The position numbers were made by a program, and so were the translations under genes. The notes below the pieces were generated by a model. It made no database searches. It saw only the letters and a list, made by a program, of their open reading frames with translations, and was not told the DNA's origin. From positions 501,804 to 565,803 of the forward strand of contig CAVOSJ010000004.1 in assembly GCA_963698885.1 (NCBI GenBank): DNA of 64,000 nucleotides, in the 5' to 3' direction. This document shows positions 9,514-17,255 of this stretch, in pieces. Every line of letters starts with the position of its first letter. The stretch's first letter is position 1. The stretch is from JBARKJ01 sp963698885 (GTDB lineage: Bacteria; Nitrospirota; JACRHJ01).

Positions 9514-9970
9514 AGTTGGCGCTCGCCGCACTCGTAAGAGTATAAATTCCGCTGAACCCTGGTATTATCGACGCGGGCAGCACCTGGAAGTTGTAATTTG
9601 CCGTCACCGTAATAATGTTCCCGTGGACCGCGGTTCCGGCCACCGGGTTGTTGCTGCTGTCATTTACTGTTGTAAATACGGAAGCAATGCCGGCTGCAGG
9701 CAGATAAGCCGTTATCTCCCCCGTCGCATAATTCTGGGTGTTGGTTTTTATTGTAGCCACTGGCGCAGGCGCTTGCGCAGCATCTGTCAGGACAGCCCCG
9801 TACCTTGCGGCCGCCCGTACGGAGTTTTCGAGATGGGTCGAGTAATACCATACCCTGCCGAACTCCACCGCTCCGAAAAGAAACCCGAAGAAGAGGGCGG
9901 CGACCAGGGCGAACTCGACCATCGCCTGGCCCGAATTCCCTGCAATAATTTTTTTTGCGCGTGTATTCAT
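9506..9970 (-). CDS. TadE/TadF-like minor pilin
   Basis: A 154-residue paralogue of the adjacent TadE: leader 'MNTRAKKIIAGNSGQ', then 'AMVEFALVAALFFGFLFGAV' with the mature-chain Glu, then 'GRVWYYSTHLENSVRAAARY'. The two proteins share the GRxWYY..(H/M)..(N)AVRAxAR block, so they are a tandem duplicate pair (TadE and TadF positions). It lies 8 bases after a small Flp gene and is co-transcribed with it. The remainder is a beta-rich extracytoplasmic domain with no cysteines. Intact. Confidence 0.85.
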   Translation of the reverse strand: MNTRAKKIIAGNSGQAMVEFALVAALFFGFLFGAVEFGRVWYYSTHLENSVRAAARYGAVLTDAAQAPAPVATIKTNTQNYATGEITAYLPAAGIASVFTTVNDSSNNPVAGTAVHGNIITVTANYNFQVLPASIIPGFSGIYTLTSAASANYE

Positions 9971-9977
9971 TATATTT

Positions 9978-10139
9978 TTATGGCCAAACGTTAACCACGG
10001 TTGTATAAAGTGATGCTACCGATACGCCGAATGCTGTCAGCCCCGCGACCGCGGCGGCGGCGACAAGCAGCAAGATCATCGCATACTCCACAAGGCCCTG
10101 TCCTTGTTCACCTTTAAGCGGCGCGCCATTGATTTTCAT
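9978..10139 (-). CDS. flp: Flp/Fap-type pilin (53 aa)
   Basis: A 53-residue class IVb pilin precursor: a short leader ending 'KGEQG', then 'QGLVEYAMILLLVAAAAVAG' with Glu at +5 and Tyr at +6, and a short tail ending 'TTVVNVWP'. This is the standard Flp size and shape, i.e. the probable major pilus subunit. The leader has no clear poly-basic stretch. It is the first of three flp-like genes in a row on this strand; all share the G|QG(L/M)VEYA cleavage block, so one prepilin peptidase could process all of them (no peptidase gene is in this window). Confidence 0.88.
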   Translation of the reverse strand: MKINGAPLKGEQGQGLVEYAMILLLVAAAAVAGLTAFGVSVASLYTTVVNVWP

Positions 10140-10208
10140 AATATCCCCCCGTGTGCGGGTAAAGTTTCCGCCGAGGCCCCGAAGGGCCCCGGCGGACGTG
10201 CAGATTTA

Positions 10209-10392
10209 TCACAGAGCTGCCGCGATGGATGTAAACACATTCACTACATCGCGTGCCGACAGTTCTCAATATGACGATGGCCACCACCGAAACGAGCACG
10301 AGGATAAGTGCGTATTCCACCATGCCCTGCCCCTTTTCGTCTTTTACCGGAAGTGCAAAATAATTCGCGAGTGCAAGTATCATCTCTTTCAT
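10209..10392 (-). CDS. flp: Flp-type pilin, one frameshift
   Basis: ATG 10392 follows a strong AGGAGGAGA ribosome site. The precursor reads 'MKEMILALANYF', then 'GQGMVEYALILVLVSVVAIV', then a frame change near 10262, after which the natural Flp ending 'VVNVFTSIAAAL' and TGA (10209-10211) appear. Corrected length is about 61 residues. The single-base change falls in a short A-rich run, typical of a sequencing indel. Without correction the frame runs on into nonsense toward the next flp gene. A sigma-70-like promoter lies at 10558-10587. Confidence 0.75.
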
Positions 10393-10557
10393 TTTCGTCT
10401 CCTCCTGTTTTAACTGCGTGAAAAGCACCTGTTTTAGAGTTTCGAAGAGCTGTGTGTTTCCAAAAACTATAGTGTTTCTCATTTTAGGTACTCCTTAAAA
10501 ACTCTGATCCTTAAATTGGAACCAATCTTCTTTCGTATTGTATCCTTCTTAATTATA

Positions 10558-10587
10558 GGTATAGCTCATAAGTTCGGTTTTTGTCAA
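10558..10587 (-). promoter_or_regulatory. Probable sigma-70 promoter for flp2 and the downstream tad genes
   Basis: On the minus strand TTGACA (10587-10582) is followed after 17-18 bases by CTATAC or TATACC. The -35 box is embedded in GGATTTGACAAA, the same 12-mer that forms the -35 region of the promoter at 11351-11379, so the two pilin promoters look paralogous. Confidence 0.55.
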
Positions 10588-10730
10588 ATCCTCATATTTT
10601 GCCCTCCCACAGGCTGACGTTATATAGTATTTTTGACAGTGTTTTCAAATACATTGCCTTCACCTGGCCGCCGGATGCGGTCGGTCCCGCGACCGCACCA
10701 ACGGCTACAAGCAGCCAAATCATCCATCTC

Positions 10731-11195
10731 TTAGAACCGGCCGCCGTTACCGCCGCCGCCGTAACCGCCACCGCCGTTGCCGCCGCCGCCATTACCGCCG
10801 CCGCCATTGCCGCCGCCGCCGTTGCCGCCACCGCCGTTGCCGCCGCCGCCGTTGCCGCCGCCGCCATTGCCGCCGCCGCCGTTACCGCCGCCGCCGTAAC
10901 CGCCACCGCCGTTGCCGCCGCCGCCATTGCCGCCGCCGCCGTTACCGCCGCCGCCGTTACCGCCGCCGCCGTTGCCGCCGCCGCCGTTGCCGCCGCCGCC
11001 CTGTGCCAATGCCGCATCAGCCTGACTAAATGACGTGTTTACATGATTGCCGACAAGTCGCAGTGCGGCGAAGGCCACGACTGCGATCAACATGAGGAGA
11101 AGGGCGTACTCCACCAGGCCTTGCCCTATCTCGTTCTTTGCCAGGCGTTTGAAGCTTGCAAGAGAAGCCCCAAGCGCAAGGATCATCTTTTTCAT
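10731..11195 (-). CDS. Flp-type pilin with a 17-copy GGGGN/Y tail
   Basis: A 154-residue protein. Residues 1-65 are a normal Flp precursor: basic leader, predicted cleavage after Gly24, then 'QGLVEYALLLMLIAVVAFAA' and a short helix ending 'SQADAALAQ'. Residues 66-150 are 17 uninterrupted pentapeptides GGGGN, except that numbers 7 and 16 are GGGGY; the protein ends GGRF. The mature subunit would therefore be about two-thirds glycine-rich tail, which is unusual because Flp subunits are normally only 40-60 residues. The tail might be exposed on the pilus surface or might terminate it; this is inference. It has its own ribosome site and promoter. Opposite-strand Ala-rich frames here are shadows. 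Confidence 0.85.
   Translation of the reverse strand: MKKMILALGASLASFKRLAKNEIGQGLVEYALLLMLIAVVAFAALRLVGNHVNTSFSQADAALAQGGGGNGGGGNGGGGNGGGGNGGGGNGGGGNGGGGYGGGGNGGGGNGGGGNGGGGNGGGGNGGGGNGGGGNGGGGNGGGGYGGGGNGGRF
10746..11000. repeat. Tandem 15-bp repeat (17 units) encoding GGGGN/Y
   Basis: Seventeen back-to-back 15-bp units of the form GCCGCCGCCGCC followed by GTT, ATT or GTA on the plus strand. The spacing is exact, so copy number can change in frame. Third-position variation between units shows the array is not freshly expanded. Confidence 0.9.
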
Positions 11196-11350
11196 GATGT
11201 CCCCCAGTAAAAAGGGTGTTGGATTGGTTTAAAACCGGGACCTATTGAAACTGGTAGGCTGGACTGGTTCTAATTCAAAATCGTTCTGTTCAAATGGTTC
11301 TTACTCAGGCGGTTTTTACTCGATTTAGCATTGCCATGATGTTAGCTCAT

Positions 11351-11379
11351 ATAATAACTTGCCATTCTCGCTTTGTCAA
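11351..11379 (-). promoter_or_regulatory. Sigma-70 promoter of the minus-strand pilin/Tad operon
   Basis: TTGACA (11379-11374), a 17-base spacer and TATTAT (11356-11351) on the minus strand; this is a near-consensus promoter. It points at the glycine-tailed pilin at 11195, leaving a leader of about 150 bases. It is back to back with the plus-strand promoter at 11432-11460. Confidence 0.7.
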
Positions 11380-11431
11380 ATCCACATTAAGAACCGGGAT
11401 TATGTTGTTGCGGTTATATTTGAATATCGGT

Positions 11432-11460
11432 TTGACGAAAATGATTAACTCTGATATTCA
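11432..11460 (+). promoter_or_regulatory. Sigma-70 promoter of the plus-strand TadE/TadG genes
   Basis: TTGACG (11432-11437), a 17-base spacer and TATTCA (11455-11460), followed by an AGGAGG ribosome site before the ATG at 11484. The spacer shares AATGA..A...CTGA with the promoter at 14057-14085, so the two are paralogous and may be co-regulated. Confidence 0.65.
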
Positions 11461-11483
11461 TATTATATAGGAGGCAGCGCACT

Positions 11484-11999
11484 ATGAACAAACTGAACAA
11501 AAAATTCGCTCAAGGGATTATACCGCTACGAGGAAGAAAGGGCCAAGCCATCGTAGAGTTTGCGTTGGTTGTGCCCATAGTTTTTATACTTCTTTTTGGC
11601 CTGATAGACCTGGGCGTAATGTTTTACGTAAACCTCACCATGCAAAATGCCGTACGGCAAGGCGCCCGCACCAGCGTGGTAGGAAATAACTCGGGCGGCC
11701 CGACCCAGCGGGCGACGCTGATACAGACCATAAAAGACAGCTCCAACGGGCTTTATGACAAAGACGCCCATGGCCAACCGAAACTTACCACTTATATCGT
11801 AACGCCGGGCAGCTCGGCGTTTAGCAACTTCACCGGCGCCAATATCGGCGGCGCGGGACAGATAGTAATGGTCCAGCTCGATTATACCTGGCCCCTCCTC
11901 ACCCATATATTAAGTCCTTTCTTCGCGAACGACGAGTACAGCTTCACGGTTAAAGCGACCATGCGTAACGAACAGTTCATACCCGGCGCTGGAGGATAA
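11484..11999 (+). CDS. tadE: TadE-like pilus protein
   Basis: A 171-residue TadE family protein: basic leader, then 'GQAIVEFALVVPIVFILLFG' (Glu at +5), then 'MFYVNLTMQNAVRQGARTSV', the typical TadE block. The rest is an extracytoplasmic domain. It has a good AGGAGG ribosome site and is the first gene of the plus-strand half of the Tad locus, starting divergently from the pilin operon; the next gene follows after 2 bases. This gives four TadE-like proteins in the locus, two on each strand, suggesting minor pilins of two different pili or a composite pilus. Confidence 0.88.
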   Translation: MNKLNKKFAQGIIPLRGRKGQAIVEFALVVPIVFILLFGLIDLGVMFYVNLTMQNAVRQGARTSVVGNNSGGPTQRATLIQTIKDSSNGLYDKDAHGQPKLTTYIVTPGSSAFSNFTGANIGGAGQIVMVQLDYTWPLLTHILSPFFANDEYSFTVKATMRNEQFIPGAGG

Positions 12000-12001
12000 A
12001 A

Positions 12002-12550
12002 ATGAAGGCCAAGCCTTATCGCATATTGCATGAATCAAGGGGCCAGGCCATTGTGGAAGCGGCCATAATCCTGCCCTTGCTGGTCCTCCTGGTAATAGGC
12101 GTGTTCGAGTACTCGCGCTCCATCCAGGCAAATAATATAGTAGTCAACATGAGCAGAGAGGCCGCCAACCTTGCGTCCCGGACGACCTCGCCATTCCAGT
12201 ACATAATGGACTCCGTGGGCGACACGGCGCAGCCGCTGGCAATGCCAGCGCACGGGATGATATATATCACCAAGGTCCAGGGCGTTTTGATCGGCGGAGT
12301 CCCGCACACGGTTGTAGCGAACCCCTCCGACCAGGCCAAATGGGCGCAAGGCGGCTACAACGTGGCCAGCAAAATCGGGACTCCCAGCGGAACAAACTAC
12401 GTCGTGAACATCCCCAACGGAACCGGCGGCAACCTTACACTCGCTAGCGGCGAGGAGGCTTACGTGGCCGAGGTTTTTTATGATTATCAGGTCACGTTCG
12501 TAAAAGAGTTTACATGGAAGCCAACTATATACTCAATGTCTATATTTTAA
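12002..12550 (+). CDS. TadE-like pilus protein
   Basis: A 182-residue TadE-family protein with 'GQAIVEAAIILPLLVLLVIG' as its prepilin-like segment and 'FEYSRSIQANNIVVNMSREA' after it. It follows the previous TadE gene by 2 bases and precedes the vWA TadG gene by 18 bases, so the three form an operon. No cysteines or catalytic motif are visible. Its charge distribution and length are normal for the family. Confidence 0.85.
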   Translation: MKAKPYRILHESRGQAIVEAAIILPLLVLLVIGVFEYSRSIQANNIVVNMSREAANLASRTTSPFQYIMDSVGDTAQPLAMPAHGMIYITKVQGVLIGGVPHTVVANPSDQAKWAQGGYNVASKIGTPSGTNYVVNIPNGTGGNLTLASGEEAYVAEVFYDYQVTFVKEFTWKPTIYSMSIF

Positions 12551-12568
12551 AGTAGCAAAAGGGGACCC

Positions 12569-13930
12569 ATGAAAACAACGGGAAAACAAGAAGGCCAGGT
12601 ATTAGTCTTCGTAGCCCTGGCAATAATAGTTCTTTTGGGCATTACAGGATTAGCCATAGACGGAGGTATCGCCTACGGAGTGAGGGCAAAGCTGAGCAGC
12701 GCGGTGGACGCGGCCGCCCTGGCAGCCGCCAACGCGACTGGCGACAGCTCCGGTGGCTATGCAGCCGCAATAACCGCCGGCACGGCGCGTTTTAAAGCCA
12801 ATTACCCTGCGGGATACCTCAAGTCCACCGTCACCTCCGGTCCGGCAATAAGTGTGGCGGCCAACACCCCCAAGGCGGGGTACATAACGGTCAACGTGAC
12901 CGCAAGCGCGACGGCGCCGACATATTTCATGCAGGTCCTGGGCCTCAATAAGGTGAACGCGAGTTCCACGGCGCAGGCGGTCAAGAGTGACCTTGACATG
13001 GTCTTTGTCATCGACAACACCGGCTCGCTTGACAGGGGGGGTGGAAACAACTCGGATCTGAAGGCGGCGGCGGTATCGTTCATCAACAGGTTCAACCCGG
13101 CCACGGACAGGGTGGGCCTTATAAAATTCGCCTACGGCGCCACTGTCGTGGTCCCTATAAAAACGTCGGGCAGAGGCTTTGATAAGAACTCGATCGTGAA
13201 CGCCATAAATGCCATGAGCTTCACCGGAGACACCGACTTCGACGAGGCCTTCTGGGATGCCAGGGCCCAGCTCGACAGCATCCCATTGCCGAGCAGTCAC
13301 AGGGTCATAGTTTTCTTCTCCGACGGCTCGCCAAATTCCTTCTCGGCGACTTTCAACGGCAGCCATCCCGGGATTATTTGTTCCTACGACACCGATAATA
13401 CTGGAGACCCCTTTGGGCTTGAAAAGATAGGCGTTGTCGCGGGCGCTTCCGCCAATTACGACATATCAAAGATATCCTCCTTGCCAGCCTATGCCACATG
13501 GACGAACGGCGGCCCAAGCGCGAACACGTACCAGGTGGCGCCTAACCAGCCGGCGGGGACGGGCATGGCCGGGAGACCAGTTCGTGCAAATTACATGAGT
13601 TACTCGCTCAACGGCCATAAAGGCTTTGAAGACGTAAACAATGCGGCAAGGAACCTCCCGGAAGAGATGGCGCACGACGCAAGGGCGTCAGGCATATACG
13701 TCTACACGCTCGGCCTAGACGGCGGCCCGGACAAATACCTGACCACAGCGAAAAGCTGGGGGAACCGCGAAAAAGGCAACGCCATCCTCATGAACATGGC
13801 AGACGACACCGACGCGCCCAACTATGGCCCGGACCCACACGCCGGGCTTTATGCCTATGCGGCGGATGACTCGGAACTCCAAGCGGCCTTTGACGAGATA
13901 GCGAGCGCGCTCCTCAGGCTGACGAAGTGA
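12569..13930 (+). CDS. TadG-like pilus protein with von Willebrand factor A domain
   Basis: A 453-residue protein. Residues 10-30 form the membrane anchor ('VLVFVALAIIVLLGITGLAI'); the TadG block 'AVDAAALAAANAT' follows at about 47-59. From about residue 140 there is a vWA domain whose metal site is 'VIDNTGS' (a DxTxS variant of the MIDAS), with the conserved Thr in 'FTGDTDFDEAF' and the SDG motif 'FFSDGSPN'. Such TadG proteins sit in the envelope and the vWA domain is thought to bind other proteins, i.e. adhesion or pilus anchoring. It is complete, in contrast to the frameshifted TadG on the other strand, and ends the plus-strand TadE-TadE-TadG operon. Confidence 0.85.
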   Translation: MKTTGKQEGQVLVFVALAIIVLLGITGLAIDGGIAYGVRAKLSSAVDAAALAAANATGDSSGGYAAAITAGTARFKANYPAGYLKSTVTSGPAISVAANTPKAGYITVNVTASATAPTYFMQVLGLNKVNASSTAQAVKSDLDMVFVIDNTGSLDRGGGNNSDLKAAAVSFINRFNPATDRVGLIKFAYGATVVVPIKTSGRGFDKNSIVNAINAMSFTGDTDFDEAFWDARAQLDSIPLPSSHRVIVFFSDGSPNSFSATFNGSHPGIICSYDTDNTGDPFGLEKIGVVAGASANYDISKISSLPAYATWTNGGPSANTYQVAPNQPAGTGMAGRPVRANYMSYSLNGHKGFEDVNNAARNLPEEMAHDARASGIYVYTLGLDGGPDKYLTTAKSWGNREKGNAILMNMADDTDAPNYGPDPHAGLYAYAADDSELQAAFDEIASALLRLTK

Positions 13931-13990
13931 GCTATATTAACAGGCCGCACGGCGCAAAAACCGTCCCAGTGCTTTTATAGACAGTAAAAT

Positions 13991-14100
13991 TAATAACTTG
14001 GCGTCCGGTTTTTTGTCATATCATACTAAGAATCGTAATTACGTCGGAACGCCGATTTGACGTTAATGACTATATCTGATATTTTATTATCGGAGGCACA
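13991..14100 (+). promoter_or_regulatory. Promoter of the AAA+ ATPase gene, paralogous to the 11.35-11.48 kb block
   Basis: TTGACG at 14057-14062, a 17-base spacer and TATTTT at 14080-14085, then CGGAGG before the ATG at 14104. The whole block aligns with 11352-11475: it shares TAATAACTTG, a TGTCA(A/T)ATC segment, TAAGAA, then TTTGACG..AATGA..A...CTGATATT. The opposite-strand promoter half is also retained (ATGACA at 14019-14014, 17 bases, TTATTA) and points back into the 3' end of the vWA gene. Confidence 0.6.
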
Positions 14101-14103
14101 ATT

Positions 14104-15507
14104 ATGAACATAAAATTTGGTGAAAGACTCATAAGGGCGGGAGTCGTTAATAAAAATCAGATAACCGCGGCCTTGAAAGAGCAGTCGCTAAGGGGGGGCA
14201 GCCTCGGCCTGAACCTGACCCGCCTTGGTTTCGCCACGGAAACGGAGATAAATTCATTCATTGAGCCGTTGCCGCAGCCGCCGGCGACCGCGGAGGCTAC
14301 CGGCCTGTCCAAGGAGTTCCTCGCCGAGCTCGCCCTGAAGCAGGTCTTCTACCTGGGGACCTTTACCATCCCTGAACTATCCGAGAGGCTGAAACTGCCC
14401 CACAACATCGTCACCGGGATAGTCCAGGATATGAGGCAGAGCAAGTTCTGCGAAGTAAAAGGCGGCTCCGCGTATCAAAGCGTCACGTATTCGTACTCCG
14501 TCACCGCCGAAGGCAGGAACAGGGCGATGGAGCTGCTGGAGAAGAATTCATACGTGGGGCCGGCGCCCGTGCCGCTCCAGGACTACTGGATGATGGCAGA
14601 GCGCAATACCGTGCGGAACGTCCGCCTGAGCCGGGCCGATATGGAACGGGCTTTTGCGCCCTACGTAATACAGGAGCGGCTGTTTGACCAGTTCGGCGCG
14701 GCGGTGAATTCGGGCAAATCAATGTTTGTTTACGGGCCTGCGGGCAACGGGAAGACGGTCTTGGCCGAAGCCCTGGGGCGCGTCATGGAAGAGGTCGTAT
14801 GCATACCCCATGCTGTCGCCGTGGAGCGTGAGTTGATAAGGGTTTACGACCCTGTAAACCATCGGACGGCGGACAACGGCACCCACGGCAATTACGACCA
14901 GCGGTGGGTGCTGTGCAAGAGGCCCGTCGTAATGGTGGGCGGAGAGCTGACGCTTAAGATGCTCGACCTCGATTTCAATCCCATACATAAGTTCTACGAG
15001 GCCCCTCTCCAGATGAAGGCAAACGGCGGCGTCTTTATCATCGACGACTTCGGACGCCAGATGATAAGGCCGCGGGACCTCTTGAACCGCTGGATAGTCC
15101 CGCTTGAGAGAAGAAGCGATTTCCTGACCCTGCACACGGGCAAAAAGTTCGAGATACCTTTCGACGAGCTTGTCATATTCGCCACGAACTTAGAACCCAA
15201 GGACTTAATCGACGAGGCCTTCCTGCGCCGCATCCATTACAAGATACGGGTTGACCATCCTTCGAAGGAAGAGTATAAGAAGATATTTGCCCGGATGTGC
15301 GCGCAAAAAGGCATCGAACACTCGGACGAGGCCGTGGATTATCTCTTGACCGAGTGTTACGGCAAGACCGGCGAAAAATTAAACGCCTGCCATCCCCGCG
15401 ATATAATTGAGCAAATAATAGACATATCGCGATACAAGAGCTCAAAACCTCTCCTGACGCCGGAGATTATAGACGAGGTATGGAGTAATTATTTTATAGA
15501 CCGATAA
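14104..15507 (+). CDS. AAA+ ATPase with GspE-N-like N-terminus, linked to Tad/DUF202 genes
   Basis: A 467-residue protein. Residues 1-52 resemble the N-terminal part of GspE/MshEN domains ('FGERLIRAGVVNKNQITAAL', then 'GLNLTRLGFATETEI'). Residues about 70-140 may be winged-helix-like. The AAA+ module has Walker A 'GPAGNGKT' (211-218), Walker B 'GVFIIDDFGRQ' (309-319), sensor 1 'FATNLEP' and an arginine in 'AFLRRIHYKI'. Similar AAA+ proteins occur next to Flp/Tad genes in other bacteria, with no proven function. Its promoter is a copy of the pilus promoter, which suggests coordinated expression. It may remodel a pilus or secretion component; that is inference. Confidence 0.75.
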   Translation: MNIKFGERLIRAGVVNKNQITAALKEQSLRGGSLGLNLTRLGFATETEINSFIEPLPQPPATAEATGLSKEFLAELALKQVFYLGTFTIPELSERLKLPHNIVTGIVQDMRQSKFCEVKGGSAYQSVTYSYSVTAEGRNRAMELLEKNSYVGPAPVPLQDYWMMAERNTVRNVRLSRADMERAFAPYVIQERLFDQFGAAVNSGKSMFVYGPAGNGKTVLAEALGRVMEEVVCIPHAVAVERELIRVYDPVNHRTADNGTHGNYDQRWVLCKRPVVMVGGELTLKMLDLDFNPIHKFYEAPLQMKANGGVFIIDDFGRQMIRPRDLLNRWIVPLERRSDFLTLHTGKKFEIPFDELVIFATNLEPKDLIDEAFLRRIHYKIRVDHPSKEEYKKIFARMCAQKGIEHSDEAVDYLLTECYGKTGEKLNACHPRDIIEQIIDISRYKSSKPLLTPEIIDEVWSNYFIDR

Positions 15508-15518
15508 AAACGAATTTC

Positions 15519-15548
15519 TTGACTATCCTACCCGAAATTTAATATAAT
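15519..15548 (+). promoter_or_regulatory. Sigma-70 promoter of the DUF202 gene pair
   Basis: TTGACT at 15519-15524, an 18-base spacer and a perfect TATAAT at 15543-15548. It lies 90 bases before the first DUF202-fusion gene, so that gene pair can be expressed separately from the AAA+ ATPase. Confidence 0.65.
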
Positions 15549-15638
15549 ACAAAGGATTAGCCTTCTGGCATCCGATCCTCCGGCTATTTGCGTTTTTTCT
15601 TATTATTTTTAGAGTACTCCAGAAAGCCTGACCCTTAA

Positions 15639-17255
15639 GTGGAAAGAAAATTTAAAAGGCTCCTTGGCCTCCAGATTTTGACGTTGCAAGGACTTCTTCA
15701 GGCGGCCGCAGAGGCCGGCAGTTCCGGCAAGCAGGTTGAAGAAGTCCTCATCCGGAAATTAAAAATCCCGAAGCACGAGGTCCTGCTCTCACTCTCCGAG
15801 TTCTACAACCTCCCTTTCATGGAATTCGACGAAAGTTCCGCCGTCCCGCGAGGCCTGCTCTGCATACTTGACTTCGGGCGGCTCAAGGAAGAACGCTGGT
15901 GCCCGCTGAGTGTTGACGGCGACGACGCCGAAGTTGCGGCCTGCCAGCCCGACGCCCCCGGCCTGGCCGAGGAGATTAAAAAGACACTCGGCGTAAAGCA
16001 TGTCAGCTTCCACATCGCCCTGTACTCCGACCTTGTCAGGCTAATCGAGAACAGCTGGGATATCAACCCCCGGTTTCAGCCGTCGGGCGGGAGGACGCCG
16101 CTTGCGAAGGTCAGGACGTTCCTGGCCAACAGGCGCTCGCTATATGCCTGTTACAGGACCCACCTCGCAAGGGGCCGCACGGGCCTCGCATTCCTGCGTA
16201 CGGGATTCTCTTTCATCGCGATAGGTCTTCTGCTCGTCAGGGTGTTCGGCCTGGGGCTGGCCGCCGTGGCCGGCTCGGTCCTCATACTTGCGGGCCTTGG
16301 CGCGGCCTGGGACGGTTTTAAATGGTATCTGCCTACGAGGAAGATAGGCCATAAGCGGATTGATTTTACTCCGACCAGGTCCACGTGGGGCACGACAGTC
16401 CTCGAAGCGTCCGGCGGGAATGCACCCAGTTTCAGCCGCTCCGCTGCCATAGAGGGGGCCGAGGAACTGCGAAGCCGCTGGAAAGATTTAAGTCCGGTAA
16501 TGCGCAGGAGGTTCCTTGCATCCGACCGCACCGACATGGCCGAAGAGAGGACCAAGCTGGCATATTACCGCACCATCATGGCAAAGGCCAGGACGGGCCT
16601 CGCCTTCACCCGCACCGGCTTCGCATTCGTGGGCCTTGGCGTAACGCTCATCAGGCAGTTCAAGGCCGGCCCCTGGATGGCCCTTGACTTATCCCTGTTA
16701 GCCATCGGGGTTCTGATGGCGCTCGAAGGTCTGTACTGGTATCTCCCTGGCCGCGGCGCAGGCAACCTGGGCAAGGTCTCCGTGGATTCTTCCTGGGAGA
16801 TGAAGAACATCTGGGATATATTTTTCCCGCCCGCGCTTCGCGAGATGAATGTCCCCATGAGCCCAGGCCAATCGCCCGGCATATGGGCTACCACCGGCCT
16901 TGCGCTTGAGAGGACCGTGCTCGCGGACAGAAGGGGCATCATGGCGAGGATCCGCACGGTAATGGCGCGTTCGAGGACTGGCATGGCCCTTGTCAGGACT
17001 GGCGTGGTCATAAGCTCCATTGGCCTTGGCCTCCTGGTGTATTTCGGCGCGGGCAGCGCGCTTTGGACTGTGTTCGACTCGGCCTTCATCCTCTCGGGGC
17101 TTGCCTTCATCGCCGACGGCTTATACTGGCATATCCCCGCCGATAAAGTCAGGCGTGAGCTCCCGTTCTCCGGGACCGACCTCGAAATCGCTTTATCCGA
17201 CTACGGCAGGCCAGCCACGGAGTGGGGAAGGGCGGTGTTCAGCCATGATGAGTAG
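15639..17255 (+). CDS. GspE-N (MshEN-like) domain fused to three DUF202 membrane units
   Basis: A 538-residue protein, GTG start. Residues 1-140 look like the N-terminal domain of type II secretion/pilus ATPases (GspE-N, MshEN-like), but no ATPase domain follows. Three DUF202 units come next, at about 158-232, 291-370 and 419-500. Each has a run of RT..A heptads ('RTDMAEERTKLAYYRT'), then 'ARTGLAFTRTGFAF' and two or three membrane helices ending in 'WYLP' or 'WHIP'. DUF202 proteins are normally single units of about 100 residues and of unknown function. MshEN domains can bind cyclic-di-GMP; whether this one does is not shown. Its end overlaps the next gene by 11 bases. Confidence 0.7.
   Translation: MERKFKRLLGLQILTLQGLLQAAAEAGSSGKQVEEVLIRKLKIPKHEVLLSLSEFYNLPFMEFDESSAVPRGLLCILDFGRLKEERWCPLSVDGDDAEVAACQPDAPGLAEEIKKTLGVKHVSFHIALYSDLVRLIENSWDINPRFQPSGGRTPLAKVRTFLANRRSLYACYRTHLARGRTGLAFLRTGFSFIAIGLLLVRVFGLGLAAVAGSVLILAGLGAAWDGFKWYLPTRKIGHKRIDFTPTRSTWGTTVLEASGGNAPSFSRSAAIEGAEELRSRWKDLSPVMRRRFLASDRTDMAEERTKLAYYRTIMAKARTGLAFTRTGFAFVGLGVTLIRQFKAGPWMALDLSLLAIGVLMALEGLYWYLPGRGAGNLGKVSVDSSWEMKNIWDIFFPPALREMNVPMSPGQSPGIWATTGLALERTVLADRRGIMARIRTVMARSRTGMALVRTGVVISSIGLGLLVYFGAGSALWTVFDSAFILSGLAFIADGLYWHIPADKVRRELPFSGTDLEIALSDYGRPATEWGRAVFSHDE

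Noticed and set aside
10746..11000. Short regular repeats that might be a CRISPR or origin iteron array
   Set aside because: They are contiguous 15-bp units within a coding frame, with no spacers.
10581..11033. Alanine-rich reading frames on both strands across the GGC-type repeat
   Set aside because: They are shadows of the 15-bp repeat that encodes GGGGN; they lack ribosome sites and natural composition.
13994..14020. Sigma-54 promoter (TTGGC...TTGTC)
   Set aside because: Spacing between the GG and GC elements does not fit -24/-12; a sigma-70 reading explains the site better.
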